In this document: one piece after another, positions 39,349-52,247 of the stretch
Layout: each line of letters starts with the position of its first letter
Numbering within the stretch: the stretch's first letter is position 1
From: Brevundimonas sp. EYE_349
Lineage (GTDB): Bacteria; Pseudomonadota; Alphaproteobacteria; Caulobacterales; Caulobacteraceae
Length of the DNA stretch: 64,000 nt
NCBI RefSeq assembly: GCF_023147505.1
Contig: NZ_JAHXPB010000005.1
Span: 62,001 to 126,000, forward strand
Direction of reading: 5' to 3'
Program-made: the position numbers and the translations under genes
Notes under the pieces: generated by a model
The model's database searches: none
Seen by the model: the letters and a program-made list of their open reading frames with translations, nothing else
Told to the model about the DNA's origin: nothing

Positions 39349-41161
39349 TGCCGACATAGCCGGACAGACCGGCTTCGCCGTAGCCCAGCAGACGCTGATA
39401 GTGTTCGTCGAACAGGTTCTCGACGCGCGCCGTCAGGGTCACATTGTCCGTCAGCGCATAGGCGCCGTTCAGATTGGTGATGACGAAGCCGTCACGCATG
39501 CCGCCCGAATCCGGCATCTCGCCTTCCGCCCGCACCGTCACCGCGCCCGACAGGCGTTGTCCGGTCCAGCCCAGGGTCGCCGACCCGGAGTGTTCCGCCA
39601 CGCGCAGGATCGGAGCCTTGGTCACCGCATTTTCGGCGTCGGTCCAGGCATAGGCGGCCGTCAGATCGAAACCGCGACCCAGATCGACCCGGCCTTCCAA
39701 CTCCACGCCGTCGGTGCGGGTGCGGATCAGGTTGACGTAATAATACTCAAAGCTGGCCGGATTGTAGTAGCCGTCGATCTGGTTCTCGACCTCAAGACGG
39801 TAAGCCGTCAGGCGACCATCGAAACGGCCGTCGTTCGAGCGCCAGCCCAGAGCCAATTCACCGCTCTCCGCCTTTTCGGGAACCAGTTCGGCCACCTTGG
39901 TGCTCGGCAGGACGAAGCAGAAATCGCAAACCGTCTGGGCGACGGACGGCGTCTTGAAGCCGGTGCCGTAAGCGCCGCTGAAGGTCAGGCCGGCGCCCAG
40001 ATCATAGGCCGCCGAAATGCGCCCCGTGGTCTTGCCGCCATACTTGTCGGTTTCGTCGTGGCGCAGGCCGGCCGTGACGCTCAGGCGATCCGTGGCGTTG
40101 AAACGGGCCACGCCGAACACCGAGTCCACGTCCAGTTCAGCCTTGACCCTGCCGTCCAGATCCGCCTGGGTTTCCTCATGCTCGGCGCCGAAGCTGTAGG
40201 CCAGACGGGCGTTCTGATCACGGCTGTCCGCCTGCCAGCGGTAAAGGCGGTGCTGGCCGCTATAGACCGACGGATAGGCGCTCTTGGCGACGCGGTCGAT
40301 GTCGGAGGCGGCGACCGTGAACTTGTGATCCAGGCCCAGGACATCGGCGACACGCAGGCGAACCAGACCCGACTGATTGACGGTCGCCGCCGTATCCAGC
40401 GCATCGACCGGGCCGAAACCGTCGACATCGGCGTCGGTGTCGGAGTAACGATAGCTGGCGTCGACGCCAAAGCGGTCGTTCAGCTCATAACGGGCGCGGG
40501 CGCTGACGGTGGTGTTGTCGAAGCCGTCCTTCTCGGTGTTGCCGTTGATCTTGTCAGCCGCCGAGAAACCGTCGCTGTGGAACTTGGAGACGGAGACGCC
40601 ATAGGCGAACTTCTCAGTGGCCACGCCCAGGCCCAGACGACCGCGCGCCGTGCCGTACGAACCGGCTTCGGCATTGGCCGACACGCCGTTCAACTCACTG
40701 GTGGTGAAGGAAATGACGCCGCCGATCGCGGACGAGCCCCAAAGCGACGACTGGGGGCCGCTGAGCACCTCGATGCGCGAAACGTCGCCCAGGTCGAAGC
40801 CCGAGAAGTCGAAACCGCCCGCCGGCTGCGAGGGGTCGTTGACGGCTACGCCATCCACCAGCACCAGGGTCTTGTCCTGGCTGGCGCCGCGCATCCGCAC
40901 CGAGGCGACGCCGCCGAAGCTGGCGCGATAGACCGACAGGCCGGGCACGTCCGACAGGATGTCAGTGGCGAACACGGCGCCGCGCTCTTGGATGGTCTGG
41001 CTGTCGATGACGCGCGCGCCCGGCGTCTCGGCGACGATGGCGGGCAGGCGGGTGGCGGTGACGACGACGTCGCTGACCTGGGTCGTGTCGTCGGCCAGGG
41101 CGGGTGCGGCGATGGCGACGACCGAGAGCGCGGCCGAGGCGAGCAGAATGGAACGCTTCAT
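39332..41161 (-). CDS. btuB: TonB-dependent vitamin B12 receptor (BtuB-like)
   Basis: A 609-aa outer-membrane receptor with a signal peptide (MKRSILLASAALSVVAIAAPALA). The TonB box region is SDVVVTATRLPAI, the plug domain has VASVRMRGASQDKTLVLVDG and RIEVLSGPQSSLWGSSAIGG, and the barrel ends with the aromatic terminus VGIRLRY. The upstream cobalamin riboswitch (41328-41486) identifies cobalamin or a cobinamide as the likely substrate and predicts repression by B12. Start at 41161 is set by the signal peptide. Confidence 0.94.
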   Translation of the reverse strand: MKRSILLASAALSVVAIAAPALADDTTQVSDVVVTATRLPAIVAETPGARVIDSQTIQERGAVFATDILSDVPGLSVYRASFGGVASVRMRGASQDKTLVLVDGVAVNDPSQPAGGFDFSGFDLGDVSRIEVLSGPQSSLWGSSAIGGVISFTTSELNGVSANAEAGSYGTARGRLGLGVATEKFAYGVSVSKFHSDGFSAADKINGNTEKDGFDNTTVSARARYELNDRFGVDASYRYSDTDADVDGFGPVDALDTAATVNQSGLVRLRVADVLGLDHKFTVAASDIDRVAKSAYPSVYSGQHRLYRWQADSRDQNARLAYSFGAEHEETQADLDGRVKAELDVDSVFGVARFNATDRLSVTAGLRHDETDKYGGKTTGRISAAYDLGAGLTFSGAYGTGFKTPSVAQTVCDFCFVLPSTKVAELVPEKAESGELALGWRSNDGRFDGRLTAYRLEVENQIDGYYNPASFEYYYVNLIRTRTDGVELEGRVDLGRGFDLTAAYAWTDAENAVTKAPILRVAEHSGSATLGWTGQRLSGAVTVRAEGEMPDSGGMRDGFVITNLNGAYALTDNVTLTARVENLFDEHYQRLLGYGEAGLSGYVGIRLRY

Positions 41162-41293
41162 TGAGCGATATCCCCGTTTCCGGTCCCGCGAATGCGCGCG
41201 AGAGACCGTCATGAGCGAACCGACCCGCCAGACCGGCGAAGGGTCTGGACGGCGCAAGATCGGGTCGCTGCAACGGATGGAGACCGCGCCTCT

Positions 41294-41312
41294 GCCTGTG
41301 CCCGGACAGGGG
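41294..41312 (-). terminator. Hairpin in the btuB leader, possible expression platform
   Basis: CCCTGTCCGGGCACAGGC on the minus strand folds into a CCTGT/ACAGG stem just downstream of the riboswitch core and 133 nt before the btuB start. It may be part of the switch that ends or blocks expression when cobalamin binds. No T-run is present, so a translational mechanism is also possible. Confidence 0.35.
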
Positions 41313-41327
41313 CGAGCGACTTTGGGC

Positions 41328-41486
41328 GGCCAGGTCTCCTGGCTTGCGGTTCATCAAACATCGCCCTCGCCTTCCCAGCCCTGGGGCCAGTGGCGCCGGG
41401 ATCACCGACCCCGGACGGACGACGCTCTCGCCGCCTACAGTTGCGGGAACAGCCGTGGCGTCTGACCACGTTCCCTAAACCGCCTG
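41328..41486 (-). promoter_or_regulatory. Cobalamin riboswitch
   Basis: On the minus strand the leader runs GGTTTAGGGAACGTGGT, GGCTGTTCCCGCAACTGTAG, GCGCCACTGG, GGGAAGGCGAGGG, GATGAACCGCAAGCC and AGGAGACCTGGCC. This order is the conserved cobalamin aptamer with the B12-box at its 3' end. It is 166 nt from the btuB start and should repress it when B12 is abundant. Confidence 0.95.
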
Positions 41487-41574
41487 ACGGGGCCTATCGC
41501 AGGGGGGACAAGCCTGTGCAAGGCTGGCGGAACGGGCTTGAGGCGTCGGTTCCGATCCGTCACCCTAGGGCCAC

Positions 41575-44271
<2,697 letters not shown>

Positions 44272-44280
44272 TGTGACGAA

Positions 44281-44304
44281 GGCCCGGACGTCGCCGTCCG
44301 GGCC
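44281..44304. terminator. Bidirectional terminator between mutS and lpdA
   Basis: A perfect 10-bp stem GGCCCGGACG (44281-44290) and CGTCCGGGCC (44295-44304) with a TCGC tetraloop, flanked by AA and TT, lies 9 nt after the mutS stop and 27 nt from the lpdA stop. It can serve both convergent genes. Confidence 0.8.
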
Positions 44305-44331
44305 TTGCTTAGAGTGTCGATCCGTTTCGGA

Positions 44332-45738
44332 TCAGGCCTGCATCATCCAGCCTTCGACATCCATGGCCGCCTGACGGACGGCTTCCGAACGGGTCGGGTG
44401 GGCGTGGCAGGTGCGGGCGATGTCTTCCGACGCGCCGCCGAAGCTCATGGTGATGGCCGCCTCGTGGATCATCTCCCCGGCCTGCGGGCCCATGATGTGG
44501 ACGCCCAGCACCTTGTCCGTCGCGGCGTCGGCCAGAACCTTCACGAAGCCGTCGGTCTCGTGATTGATCTTGGCGCGGCTGTTGGCGGCGAAGGGGAACT
44601 TGCCCTTCTTGTAGGCGACGCCGGCGGCCTTCAACTGGTCCTCGGTCTGACCGACCCAGGCCACTTCGGGGAAGGTGTAGACGACGCTCGGCACCAGGGC
44701 GTAGTCGACGTGGCCGTATTTGCCGGCGATGGTGTCGATCACGGCGACGGCGTCTTCTTCCGCCTTGTGCGCCAGCATCGGACCGTGGGTCACGTCGCCG
44801 ATCACCCAGACGCCGTCAGCCACCTTGAAGTGGTCATGGTCAATGAAGCCGCGCTTGTCCGGCGTCACGCCCACGCTCTCCAGACCCAGGCCGTCCGTAT
44901 AGGGACGACGGCCGATGGCGACCAGAACGACATCGCCCTTGATCGTTTCTGCGGCGCCGCCGGCCGAGGGTTCGACCGTCAGTTCAACTCCGTCCTTGCC
45001 CGCCTTGGCGGCCGTGACCTTGGCGCCCAGTTTGAAGACCATGCCCTGTTTGGTTAGTGTGCGCTGGAAGGCGGTGGCGACCTCGGTGTCCATGCCGGGC
45101 GTGATCCGGTCCAGGAACTCGACCACCGTGACCTCGGCGCCCAGGCGGCGCCAGACCGAGCCCAGCTCCAGGCCGATGATGCCCGCGCCGACCACGATCA
45201 GCTTTTTCGGCACGGCCGGCAGCGACAGGGCGCCGGTGGAATCGATGACCTTGCCGTCTTCGAACGCCACGCCCGGCAGCGGGGTCGGCTCGGAGCCGGT
45301 GGCGATGACGATGTTCTTGGCGTCCAGCGTCTGGACGGCGCCATCGGCGGCGGTCACCTCGACCTTGCCCTTGCCGACGATCTTGCCCTTGCCCTTGATC
45401 CACTCGACCTTGTTCTTCTTGAACAGGAACTCGATGCCCTTGGTCAGGCCCAGGACGCTTTCGTCCTTGGCGGCGTGCATCTGGCCCAGGTTCAGCTTGG
45501 GCGAGACCTCGATGCCGATCTTGGCGAATTCGGTATTGGCGGCGTTCCACAGTTCCGAGGCGTGCAGGAGGGCCTTCGACGGCATGCAACCGACGTTCAG
45601 GCAGGTGCCGCCCAGGGTCGAGCGCATCTCGACGCAGGCCACCTTCAGGCCCAGCTGGCCGGCGCGGATCGCGGCGTTATAGCCGCCAGGGCCTCCGCCG
45701 ATGATGACGACGTCGTAGGCGGCGGTGGCTTCGGCCAT
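44332..45738 (-). CDS. lpdA: Dihydrolipoyl dehydrogenase
   Basis: A 468-aa FAD flavoprotein, the E3 subunit of the pyruvate and 2-oxoglutarate dehydrogenase complexes. FAD binding is VVIIGGGPGGYNAAIRAGQL, the redox disulfide is GGTCLNVGCMPSK, NAD binding is LIVVGAGIIGLELGSVW, and the C-terminal His-Glu dyad is CHAHPTRSEAV. Start ATG at 45738 gives the standard N-terminus. No other complex subunit is adjacent. Confidence 0.97.
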   Translation of the reverse strand: MAEATAAYDVVIIGGGPGGYNAAIRAGQLGLKVACVEMRSTLGGTCLNVGCMPSKALLHASELWNAANTEFAKIGIEVSPKLNLGQMHAAKDESVLGLTKGIEFLFKKNKVEWIKGKGKIVGKGKVEVTAADGAVQTLDAKNIVIATGSEPTPLPGVAFEDGKVIDSTGALSLPAVPKKLIVVGAGIIGLELGSVWRRLGAEVTVVEFLDRITPGMDTEVATAFQRTLTKQGMVFKLGAKVTAAKAGKDGVELTVEPSAGGAAETIKGDVVLVAIGRRPYTDGLGLESVGVTPDKRGFIDHDHFKVADGVWVIGDVTHGPMLAHKAEEDAVAVIDTIAGKYGHVDYALVPSVVYTFPEVAWVGQTEDQLKAAGVAYKKGKFPFAANSRAKINHETDGFVKVLADAATDKVLGVHIMGPQAGEMIHEAAITMSFGGASEDIARTCHAHPTRSEAVRQAAMDVEGWMMQA

Positions 45739-45916
45739 GGTATCCTCTGGTCTTCTGGCGCGCGGGAAAAGGCGCGCGGACACTAGCGCCGACCCCGCAC
45801 GGGTCAACCGCTGCCCGCCATATGGGGCCGCCTTTCGACCAATTGCAGAGGGTCGACCGACGAAAAAGGGCCAAGCGTCGCCGCCCAGCGCCTTCGATCA
45901 TCATCAGACGGCGCGC

Positions 45917-48792
45917 TTACAGCTTGAAGCGCACGCCGACGAAGACGTTGTAGCCGAACTTCTCGTACTCGTAGGTCCGCTCCTTGACGCCGTAGTAGCG
46001 CACGCCCGCGCTGTCGGTCAGGTTCTTGGCTTCGCCGAACAACTCGATCCCGTTGCCGAAGTCGTAGCTGGCGGTGAAGTCCAGCTGGCCGCGTCCCTCG
46101 ACCCACAGGTCCAGGCCCGGGCGGGTGGCGTCGATGGCTTCCAGGAACTCGCTGCGGTGGGTGTAGGAGACCCGGGCGCTCAGCCCCTCGCGCTCATAGA
46201 AGAGGGCGGCGTTGTAGGTGGTGTCCGACTGGCCCGGCAGGACGAAGGTGTTGCGGCCCGCATAGGAGGCGCGGCTCTTGATCTCGGCGTCGGTCAGGGT
46301 GAGGTTGGCGAAGACGCCAAAGCCCGAAGCCCAGCCGGGCAGGAAGCCGAAGGTCTGCTGCCAGTTCAGTTCGATCCCGGCCAGATGACCATCGGCGTTC
46401 TGGGCCTCGGTGACCTCGGCGAAGCCCGATGGCGCGGGCTGATAGGGCACGCCGGCGGTGACCAGGGTGAAGCGGTAGTCGGACAGGTCCTTGTAGAAGG
46501 CGTTGGCCGAGATCACGCCCAGCGGACGCAGATAGTACTCCAGACCCAGGTCGATATTGTTCGACAGGGTGGACTTCAGGTCCGGGTTGCCGCGCGAGAC
46601 CGTGGTCTTGACCTTGGTGACGCCGTTCTCGTCGACGTTCTCGCTGGTCTCCAGCAGGCGCGGGACGATGTCGGTGTAGTCCGCGCGCGAGATGGCGCGG
46701 GTCAGGGCGAAACGGCCGATCAGGTTTTCGCTGAAGTTGTGGCGCAGCGTCAGGTTGGGGAAGACGTCGGTCTGGTCGCGGCTGACGGTGACGGGGGTCA
46801 GGACGCTGGCTGCGTTCACGCTAGTCGCGGAGCCTTCGAAGTCGGTCTTTTCGACGCGCAGGCCGATAAGGACATTGGTCGCGCCCACATCGAACCGGGC
46901 CTGGCCGTAACCGGCGAGAATGTCTTCGTTGGCGCTGTAGTCCGCCGTGATCGATTGCGGCGTGCGGCGTGACGCCGCGGTCGTGGACGTGGCGCGGATG
47001 CCGTCGAGATAGTCGGTTGCAAGACCGTGATCGAACTTCACGCCCAAATTGTAGTCGTAGTTCTGCGACGGACGGTCGCTTAGCAAGCCCGCCAATGCGC
47101 CAGGGTTCACCGGGGCGGTTTGCGTGCGGTCGCGGAAACGCTCTTCGTCGGCGCTGACGTCGCGCGTGCTGTATTTGGCGCCGAACTTCAGCGTCACTTC
47201 ACGGCCGCCGATGACGGTCGGCAGTTCGTAATTCGTCTTGAAGGACACGTCTTCCTGCTCGGTCGTGTTCGAGCGGAAGGTGTTCTCTCGGAATGAGAAG
47301 TTGGATGGAGTCGAATAATAGGTCCCTGCGAACGGCGAATAGGTCGGAGCGTAGTGGTTCGTCGTATCGTAGGTCAGCGTCTGCGTACCCGAGCGATACA
47401 CCAGCTCGTCGCGGTGCGGATAGGTCTGCTCGCTCCTGGCCCAGGCCAGGGTCGCGTCCCAGACGGCGCCATTACCGAAGGTGTATTCGCCGCCCAGGTT
47501 CAGGGTGGTGATCTGGTTGTTCTGCTCGCGGTGACGCAGGGCCTTATAGAGGCGCGCGCCGGTGAACTCGCCCGCCTGATCGGTCAGCCCCGCCTTGGGC
47601 TTGCCGTCCGAATAGGTGAAGCGCAGGGTATTGCGGTATTCGTCGTCGTTGAACTCGGCGAAGGAGCCACGCAGCCAGGCGCGCAGCTGATCGCTGGGCC
47701 GCCATTCGAGAGCGCCGGTCACCGCCTTGCGCGTGCGCTTGGTCTCATAGTCCTTGAACAGGGTTTCTTCGAGATAGTAGCGGCCGAAGGTGGCCGCGAC
47801 AGCAGGGTCCGCGCCCAGGGTCCAGGCGTTCTCGACGTTGTCGGGACGGCGGTTGGTCTCTGAATAGCTGACCGACACCAGGGCGCCGAAGGTCTCGTTC
47901 GTACCGAAGACGTTGGACGCCGTGGCGCCCGCGCGGGTGTCGGAGCCGCCGTAGTCATTATAGCTGCCGCCCGCATAGCCGCTGAGGGCCAGACGGCGCT
48001 TGTCGAAGGGCGAGCGGGTCTTGATGTCCACGGCCCCGGCGATGGAGTCCGCGTCCTGGCTGGGGCGCAGGGTTTTGGAGACCTCGACGGTCGAACGATG
48101 TCCGAAGGCAGGGTGTCCAGATCGACCGCGCGGGTCGAGGCCGAGACGGCGGGAATGGCCACCCCGTCGACCGAGACGGCGGTGAAGGTCGAGGGCGCGC
48201 CGCGCACATTGATGTAGCGACCCTCGCCCTGGTCGCGCTGGATGGCGATGCCCTGAACGCGCTGCAGGGATTCCGCCACGTTCGGGTCGGGGTAGCGGCC
48301 GATGGCGTCGGCCGACAGGATGTTGACGGTGCCGTCGGCGTTCTTCTGCTGGTTCAACGAACGGGCCACGCCGTCGGTGATCACGCCGGTGACGATCACG
48401 TCCGCCACGTCGGTCGCCGAGGTGGAACCCAGGACGATGGCCACGTTCGCGTTTTCGCCGCGCGTGGTGACGACCGTCTGGCTGGCCGAGGGCAGCCCGA
48501 GGTAGCGCACGTCCAGAACCATCTGGCCCGCCGCGGTCGGCAGGGTGAACTCGCCCTGGGTGTTGGTCACGACCCGCTGGCCCGACCCGCGCACCACGAC
48601 CTCGGCGCCGGGCAGGGGCGCGCCCGAGGCGTTGGTGACCCGGCCATAGATCACGTCGCCCGCGACGGCCGCGGCGGAAGCAACCACGGCGTCAGCGGTC
48701 TCAGCATGGGCGACGGCGGCCATCGGCGCCAGGATCATCGGCGCCATCAACATGGGCTTGAGCGCGGCGCTCATCAGCAGGTTCGGTTTCAT
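45917..48792 (-). pseudogene. TonB-dependent receptor with a single-base frameshift
   Basis: The first frame (start 48792) encodes a signal peptide, a carboxypeptidase-regulatory-like domain (VIYGRVTNASGAPLPGAEVVVR), the TonB-box/plug region (TSATDVADVIVTG) and RVQGIAIQRDQGEGRYINVR up to LDTLPSDIV. The plug then continues in another frame as TVEVSKTLRPSQDADSIAGA and VDIKTRSPFD through the whole barrel to VGVRFKL. The junction lies near 48098-48105, where one base is missing; total length is 2876 nt (3n+2). Restored, it is about 959 aa. The neighbouring phytase suggests phytate or inositol phosphates as ligand. Confidence 0.88.
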
Positions 48793-49034
48793 CTCTTGTC
48801 CCCCTCGGCCCGCGACGTTTCGCTTTGGCCGATGAGGGCGGCGCTTAACCTTTGGCGACGACGCGAAAGCGACGTTTCCGAGACGCCCGTTTCGCGGTTT
48901 TCCGACAGCGGCATGACGGTTGATCCCTTGTCGGATCATCGGTCATCGAACGGACGCCGAACCGTTACGACGTCGCCGTTGACCAAGCCGTCGCCGCGGC
49001 GAAAGGACGCCCGCACACCGTTCCGGACCCCGCC
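48793..49034. other. Divergent intergenic region between the TonB receptor and phytase genes
   Basis: About 240 nt with no open frame of note. A pair of related motifs, GCGACGTTTCGCTTTGG and GCGAAAGCGACGTTTCC, lies near 48808 and 48863. I see no confident promoter or Pho-box match. Confidence 0.3.
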
Positions 49035-50135
49035 ATGCGCCGCCCTCGTCTTCGCCTGCCGACCGCCTGCGCCCTATTGTCGCTTCTGACCGGTTGCGCC
49101 GGGCACGAGGTCGATTTCCAGGGTGAAGGCGCCGGCGTCGTCGGCCCCTGCGCTCAGGTCCAAGCCGTGCTGGAGACCCCGCCCGTCGGCGCCTCCGGCC
49201 AGGACGCCGCAGACGACCCGGCCGTCTGGGCCAGCGCCACGCCCGTCATGGTGATGGGCCAGGCCACGCCCGGCTTCGTCGCCGGTGCCGACAAGAAGTC
49301 GGGCCTGTATATCTACGGCTTCGACGGCCGCATTCTCCAGTTCCTGCCCGAGGGACTGCTGAACAATGTCGATGCGGTCGAGGGCCTGTCCATCGATGGC
49401 CGCCCGCAGTTGGTGCTGGGCGCCAGCGACCGCACGCCGGGCAGGACGGGCATTTCACTCCATGTCTTCGACCCGGCCGGCCCTCGTCAGAACGGCGTGC
49501 GCTATTGGGGCCATGTCGCGACCGACGTGATCGAACCCTACGGCTTCTGCTTCGCCCGTCGCGGCCCGGAGGTTCACGCCATTCTGGTCGGGCACGAAGG
49601 TGAACTGCGCCAGTTCGTCCTGGGCGCCGACGCCGCCGGCCGCCCGACCGCCCGCCTGGTCCGCACCGCAGAGATCGGCTCCATCTCAGAAGGCTGCGCC
49701 GCCGACGAGGCGAGCGACGCCCTCTATATCAACGAGGAAAACGTCGGCCTGTGGCGCTATGGCCTGGACCCGGCGTCCGGCGCGGCCCGCACCCTGATCC
49801 GGCCCATCGCCAAGGACATTCTGGTCGCCGACGCCGAAGGCCTGACCGCCATAACCGACGCCTCGGGCCGCTATCTGATCGCTTCCAGCCAGGGCGATTC
49901 CACCTTCCCCGTCTGGCGCATCGACGGCGCGGCGCCGCAATACAAGGGCCGCTTCAAGATCGTGAACGGCGTAGTGGACGGCGTCACCGGCACGGACGGC
50001 CTGGCGGCCGCCAGCGGTCAAGTCGGCCCCTTCCCCGATGGCGTCGTCGTCATCCAGGACGACGTCAACGACGGCGGCGCCCAGAACTTCAAATACGTCG
50101 ATTGGCGCGATGTGCGTCGAGCGTTGGGGCTGTAG
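49035..50135 (+). CDS. Beta-propeller phytase (3-phytase) lipoprotein
   Basis: A 366-aa protein with a lipoprotein signal (ACALLSLLTGC, Cys at about 21). The beta-propeller phytase family is shown by DAADDPAVWAS near residue 59, GADKKSGLYIYGFDG, NNVDAVEGLSID, VIEPYGFCFAR, EGCAADEASDALYINEENVG, WRY and SSQGDSTFPVWR. These Ca-dependent enzymes release phosphate from phytate outside the cell. It diverges from a TonB receptor that probably takes up products. Confidence 0.93.
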   Translation: MRRPRLRLPTACALLSLLTGCAGHEVDFQGEGAGVVGPCAQVQAVLETPPVGASGQDAADDPAVWASATPVMVMGQATPGFVAGADKKSGLYIYGFDGRILQFLPEGLLNNVDAVEGLSIDGRPQLVLGASDRTPGRTGISLHVFDPAGPRQNGVRYWGHVATDVIEPYGFCFARRGPEVHAILVGHEGELRQFVLGADAAGRPTARLVRTAEIGSISEGCAADEASDALYINEENVGLWRYGLDPASGAARTLIRPIAKDILVADAEGLTAITDASGRYLIASSQGDSTFPVWRIDGAAPQYKGRFKIVNGVVDGVTGTDGLAAASGQVGPFPDGVVVIQDDVNDGGAQNFKYVDWRDVRRALGL

Positions 50136-50263
50136 CCTCCGCCATCCTCGTGCGAGGTTCGCCAAGACCGGCATCCCTTACACTCTAGATCTGAATCCGG
50201 AAGTCGGTGTCGGGGTCCGCAGCTTGTTTCCCCAGCAAGGGATTCAGCGGTTTGGCTAGGTTC

Positions 50264-50443
50264 AATCGACATTCAGTCGGTCGAATTATCAGATCGTCAT
50301 TCCGGGGCTGAGCGAAGCGAAGAACCCGAAACCCAGGGCTGCGGTCGCGCTGCTGAACGCATCCGACGCCGGATGCGCGCCCTCCGGGTTCCGGGTTCGT
50401 CCTTGGATACCCCGGGATGACGATTTTAAGTTGAATGTCGATT
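50264..50443. repeat. 180-bp palindromic element with AATCGACATTCA ends
   Basis: Twelve-bp perfect terminal inverted repeats AATCGACATTCA (50264-50275) and TGAATGTCGATT (50432-50443) enclose an inner cruciform (GTCATTCCGGGGC near 50296 with CCCCGGGATGAC near 50410, and GAACCCG with CGGGTTC). Together with the stretch before the gene at 50508 this explains the 370-nt space after the phytase. The 56-bp element at 21119 shares its ends. Confidence 0.78.
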
Positions 50444-50507
50444 AGCCTTAGTCGCTCTGCAAGCCGATCGAAGCTATGCTGACGCGAAACCTAGGAGGGT
50501 GCGCGTC

Positions 50508-51302
50508 ATGATGGAACTACTGCTTGCGATGGCCCTCGCAGGGCAGCAACCCGAGCGGACCCTGCCCTTGGCGGAGGTCAAACAAGCCGATCCTCTAGTC
50601 CTGGCGCCGAAGGTGCTGCCAGTTGAGACGGCGGAGCGCATCACCGGCGGCTGGGTGCGACGCTACTGGATGCCGGGGCAGGTCTACCGGGCGCTCTTTT
50701 GGGAACAGTCCCAGCCCGAACGAGACGGAATCTGCGCCCGGCGGGTGCATGTGGTCTCGGCCGGCAATCCAAGCGCGCCCGGCAATCTAGACGACCCGGA
50801 GATGGTGTTGACGGTCAGCGATCTGGGCTCGGGGATGCAGTATGGGCCGTCTCATCCCGAGCCGGCGACTGAGACGCGGTGCGCCGAGTTGACCGGCTAT
50901 ATCGGGGGGTCCGAGGGGCAGGTGGACGGCCAGCTGAAAACACTCACCCGGCTGACCGAGGCGATGCGGTTGGCGGCTGGGACAGATGATCTGCCGTTCG
51001 CCCTCGAGTGTGATCCGCAAGAGTCGGCCACGGCCTGTAATGATCCCAGGCGAGCCTTGGCGGAGTTGCCCTTGGACAAGCTGCTGAGCGTTCGGCCAAG
51101 CCGTCACTTGCCGCCGCGCAACGCCTCGACCCCGCCGGGACCGAGGCTTTTCGTGCAGACGGGCGCGCCCCGGAACTGGAACGCCGCCGAGGTCGAGTTC
51201 GACACATCGGGACCCGGCGCAAGATCTTGGATCGTGACCCTGACCGGCGACGAGCAGGTCGAAACCGTGCGGCTTCGGTCGGCGATGATAATTCGTCACT
51301 GA
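50508..51302 (+). CDS. Hypothetical secreted protein
   Basis: A 264-aa protein with a short signal peptide (MMELLLAMALA, then GQQ). ATG at 50508 has AGGAGG at 50493-50498 with nine nt spacing, which rules out the GTG at 50499. The sequence includes GGWVRRYWMPGQVYRALFWE, five cysteines (such as CARR, CAEL, CDPQ) and no recognised motif. A periplasmic protein is likely. It has no obvious operon partner; function unknown. Confidence 0.75.
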   Translation: MMELLLAMALAGQQPERTLPLAEVKQADPLVLAPKVLPVETAERITGGWVRRYWMPGQVYRALFWEQSQPERDGICARRVHVVSAGNPSAPGNLDDPEMVLTVSDLGSGMQYGPSHPEPATETRCAELTGYIGGSEGQVDGQLKTLTRLTEAMRLAAGTDDLPFALECDPQESATACNDPRRALAELPLDKLLSVRPSRHLPPRNASTPPGPRLFVQTGAPRNWNAAEVEFDTSGPGARSWIVTLTGDEQVETVRLRSAMIIRH

Positions 51303-51453
51303 CTCTGTCGTTCGCCACTTTTGGGCGCGGTCCAGAATGTCAGCCGGCGAAAAGGTTCGCTCCCGCCGCCTAGAAAACAGTCGGAAAGTCCGCATTCAGG
51401 CGCAATACGGCTGAATGCCTGTCTTTCAGGTCAAGCCCGCGGTTGGCGATCCC

Positions 51454-51726
51454 CTACTGATCCTCGTCGAACTTGCGCGCGACCAGATCGGTCAGGGCCT
51501 CCATCGCCTCTTCGGCGTCCGGGCCTTCGGCGGAGACGTCGATGCTGCAGCCGATGCCGGCGCCCAGCATCAAGAGGCCCATGATGGAGCGGGCGTCGAC
51601 CGTCACCCCGTCGCGGGTGACGTGGATCTCGCTTTCGAAACTGGAGGCCAGTTTGACGAACTTGGCCGAGGCGCGGGCGTGCAGGCCGCGCGTATTGCAG
51701 ATGTTCAGGGTCGCCGCGACGGTCAT
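51454..51726 (-). CDS. HPr phosphocarrier protein
   Basis: A 90-aa HPr-like protein. The active His is in NTRGLHARASAKFVKLAS and the regulatory Ser is in DARSIMGLLMLGAGIG, the site for HprK phosphorylation. Together with the EIIA and HprK genes on the same strand it forms a regulatory PTS without sugar permeases. Its ATG overlaps the EIIA stop by 4 nt. Confidence 0.95.
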   Translation of the reverse strand: MTVAATLNICNTRGLHARASAKFVKLASSFESEIHVTRDGVTVDARSIMGLLMLGAGIGCSIDVSAEGPDAEEAMEALTDLVARKFDEDQ

Positions 51727-52127
51727 TTCTCGCCCGCCAGCACCCAGGAGGCGACCGAGATGTATTTGCGCCCGGCGTCCTGCGCATGGGCTACGCAGGC
51801 TTCCAGCGTCTCGCGCCCGCGCACGCTGGCCAGCTTGATCAGCATGGGCAGGTTCAGGCCGGCGATGACCTCGGCGTGGGTCTGCTCCATCACCGAGATG
51901 GCCAGATTGGAGGGCGTGCCGCCGAACATGTCGGTCAACAATATGACGCCGTCGCCGTCGTCCACGGCCGCCGCCGCATCGACGATGTCGCGACGCCGAC
52001 GCTCCATGTCGTCTTCGGGACCGATGCAGATGGCCGCGACGCCGCGCTGCGGGCCGACCACATGCTCCATCGCCGACAGAAATTCTGACGCCAGCCCGCC
52101 GTGGGTGACGATGACCAGACCGATCAT
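51723..52127 (-). CDS. PTS EIIA component, mannose type
   Basis: A 134-aa EIIA-Man domain. The phosphorylated His is in VIVTHGGLASEFLSA, and ILLTDMFGGTPSNLAISVM is the second family motif. In alphaproteobacteria this protein accepts phosphate from HPr and acts in regulation rather than sugar uptake. It precedes the HPr gene and follows hprK after about 120 nt. Confidence 0.94.
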   Translation of the reverse strand: MIGLVIVTHGGLASEFLSAMEHVVGPQRGVAAICIGPEDDMERRRRDIVDAAAAVDDGDGVILLTDMFGGTPSNLAISVMEQTHAEVIAGLNLPMLIKLASVRGRETLEACVAHAQDAGRKYISVASWVLAGEK

Positions 52128-52247
52128 GAGGACTTCACTCGCATCCCGCCCCGAACCGTCCCGAACGTTCCCCCGCCCGGCGAGGAGGCCGGACGCCGTC
52201 CTTTCCTGGACCGCAAGGGGGGTGTCATAGACCTGTCTTTCGGCGTT

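Noticed and set aside
39290..41164. 624-aa open frame antisense to the btuB-like receptor
   Set aside because: The minus strand encodes a complete receptor with signal peptide, plug and barrel, under a B12 riboswitch; the plus frame has no recognisable domain.
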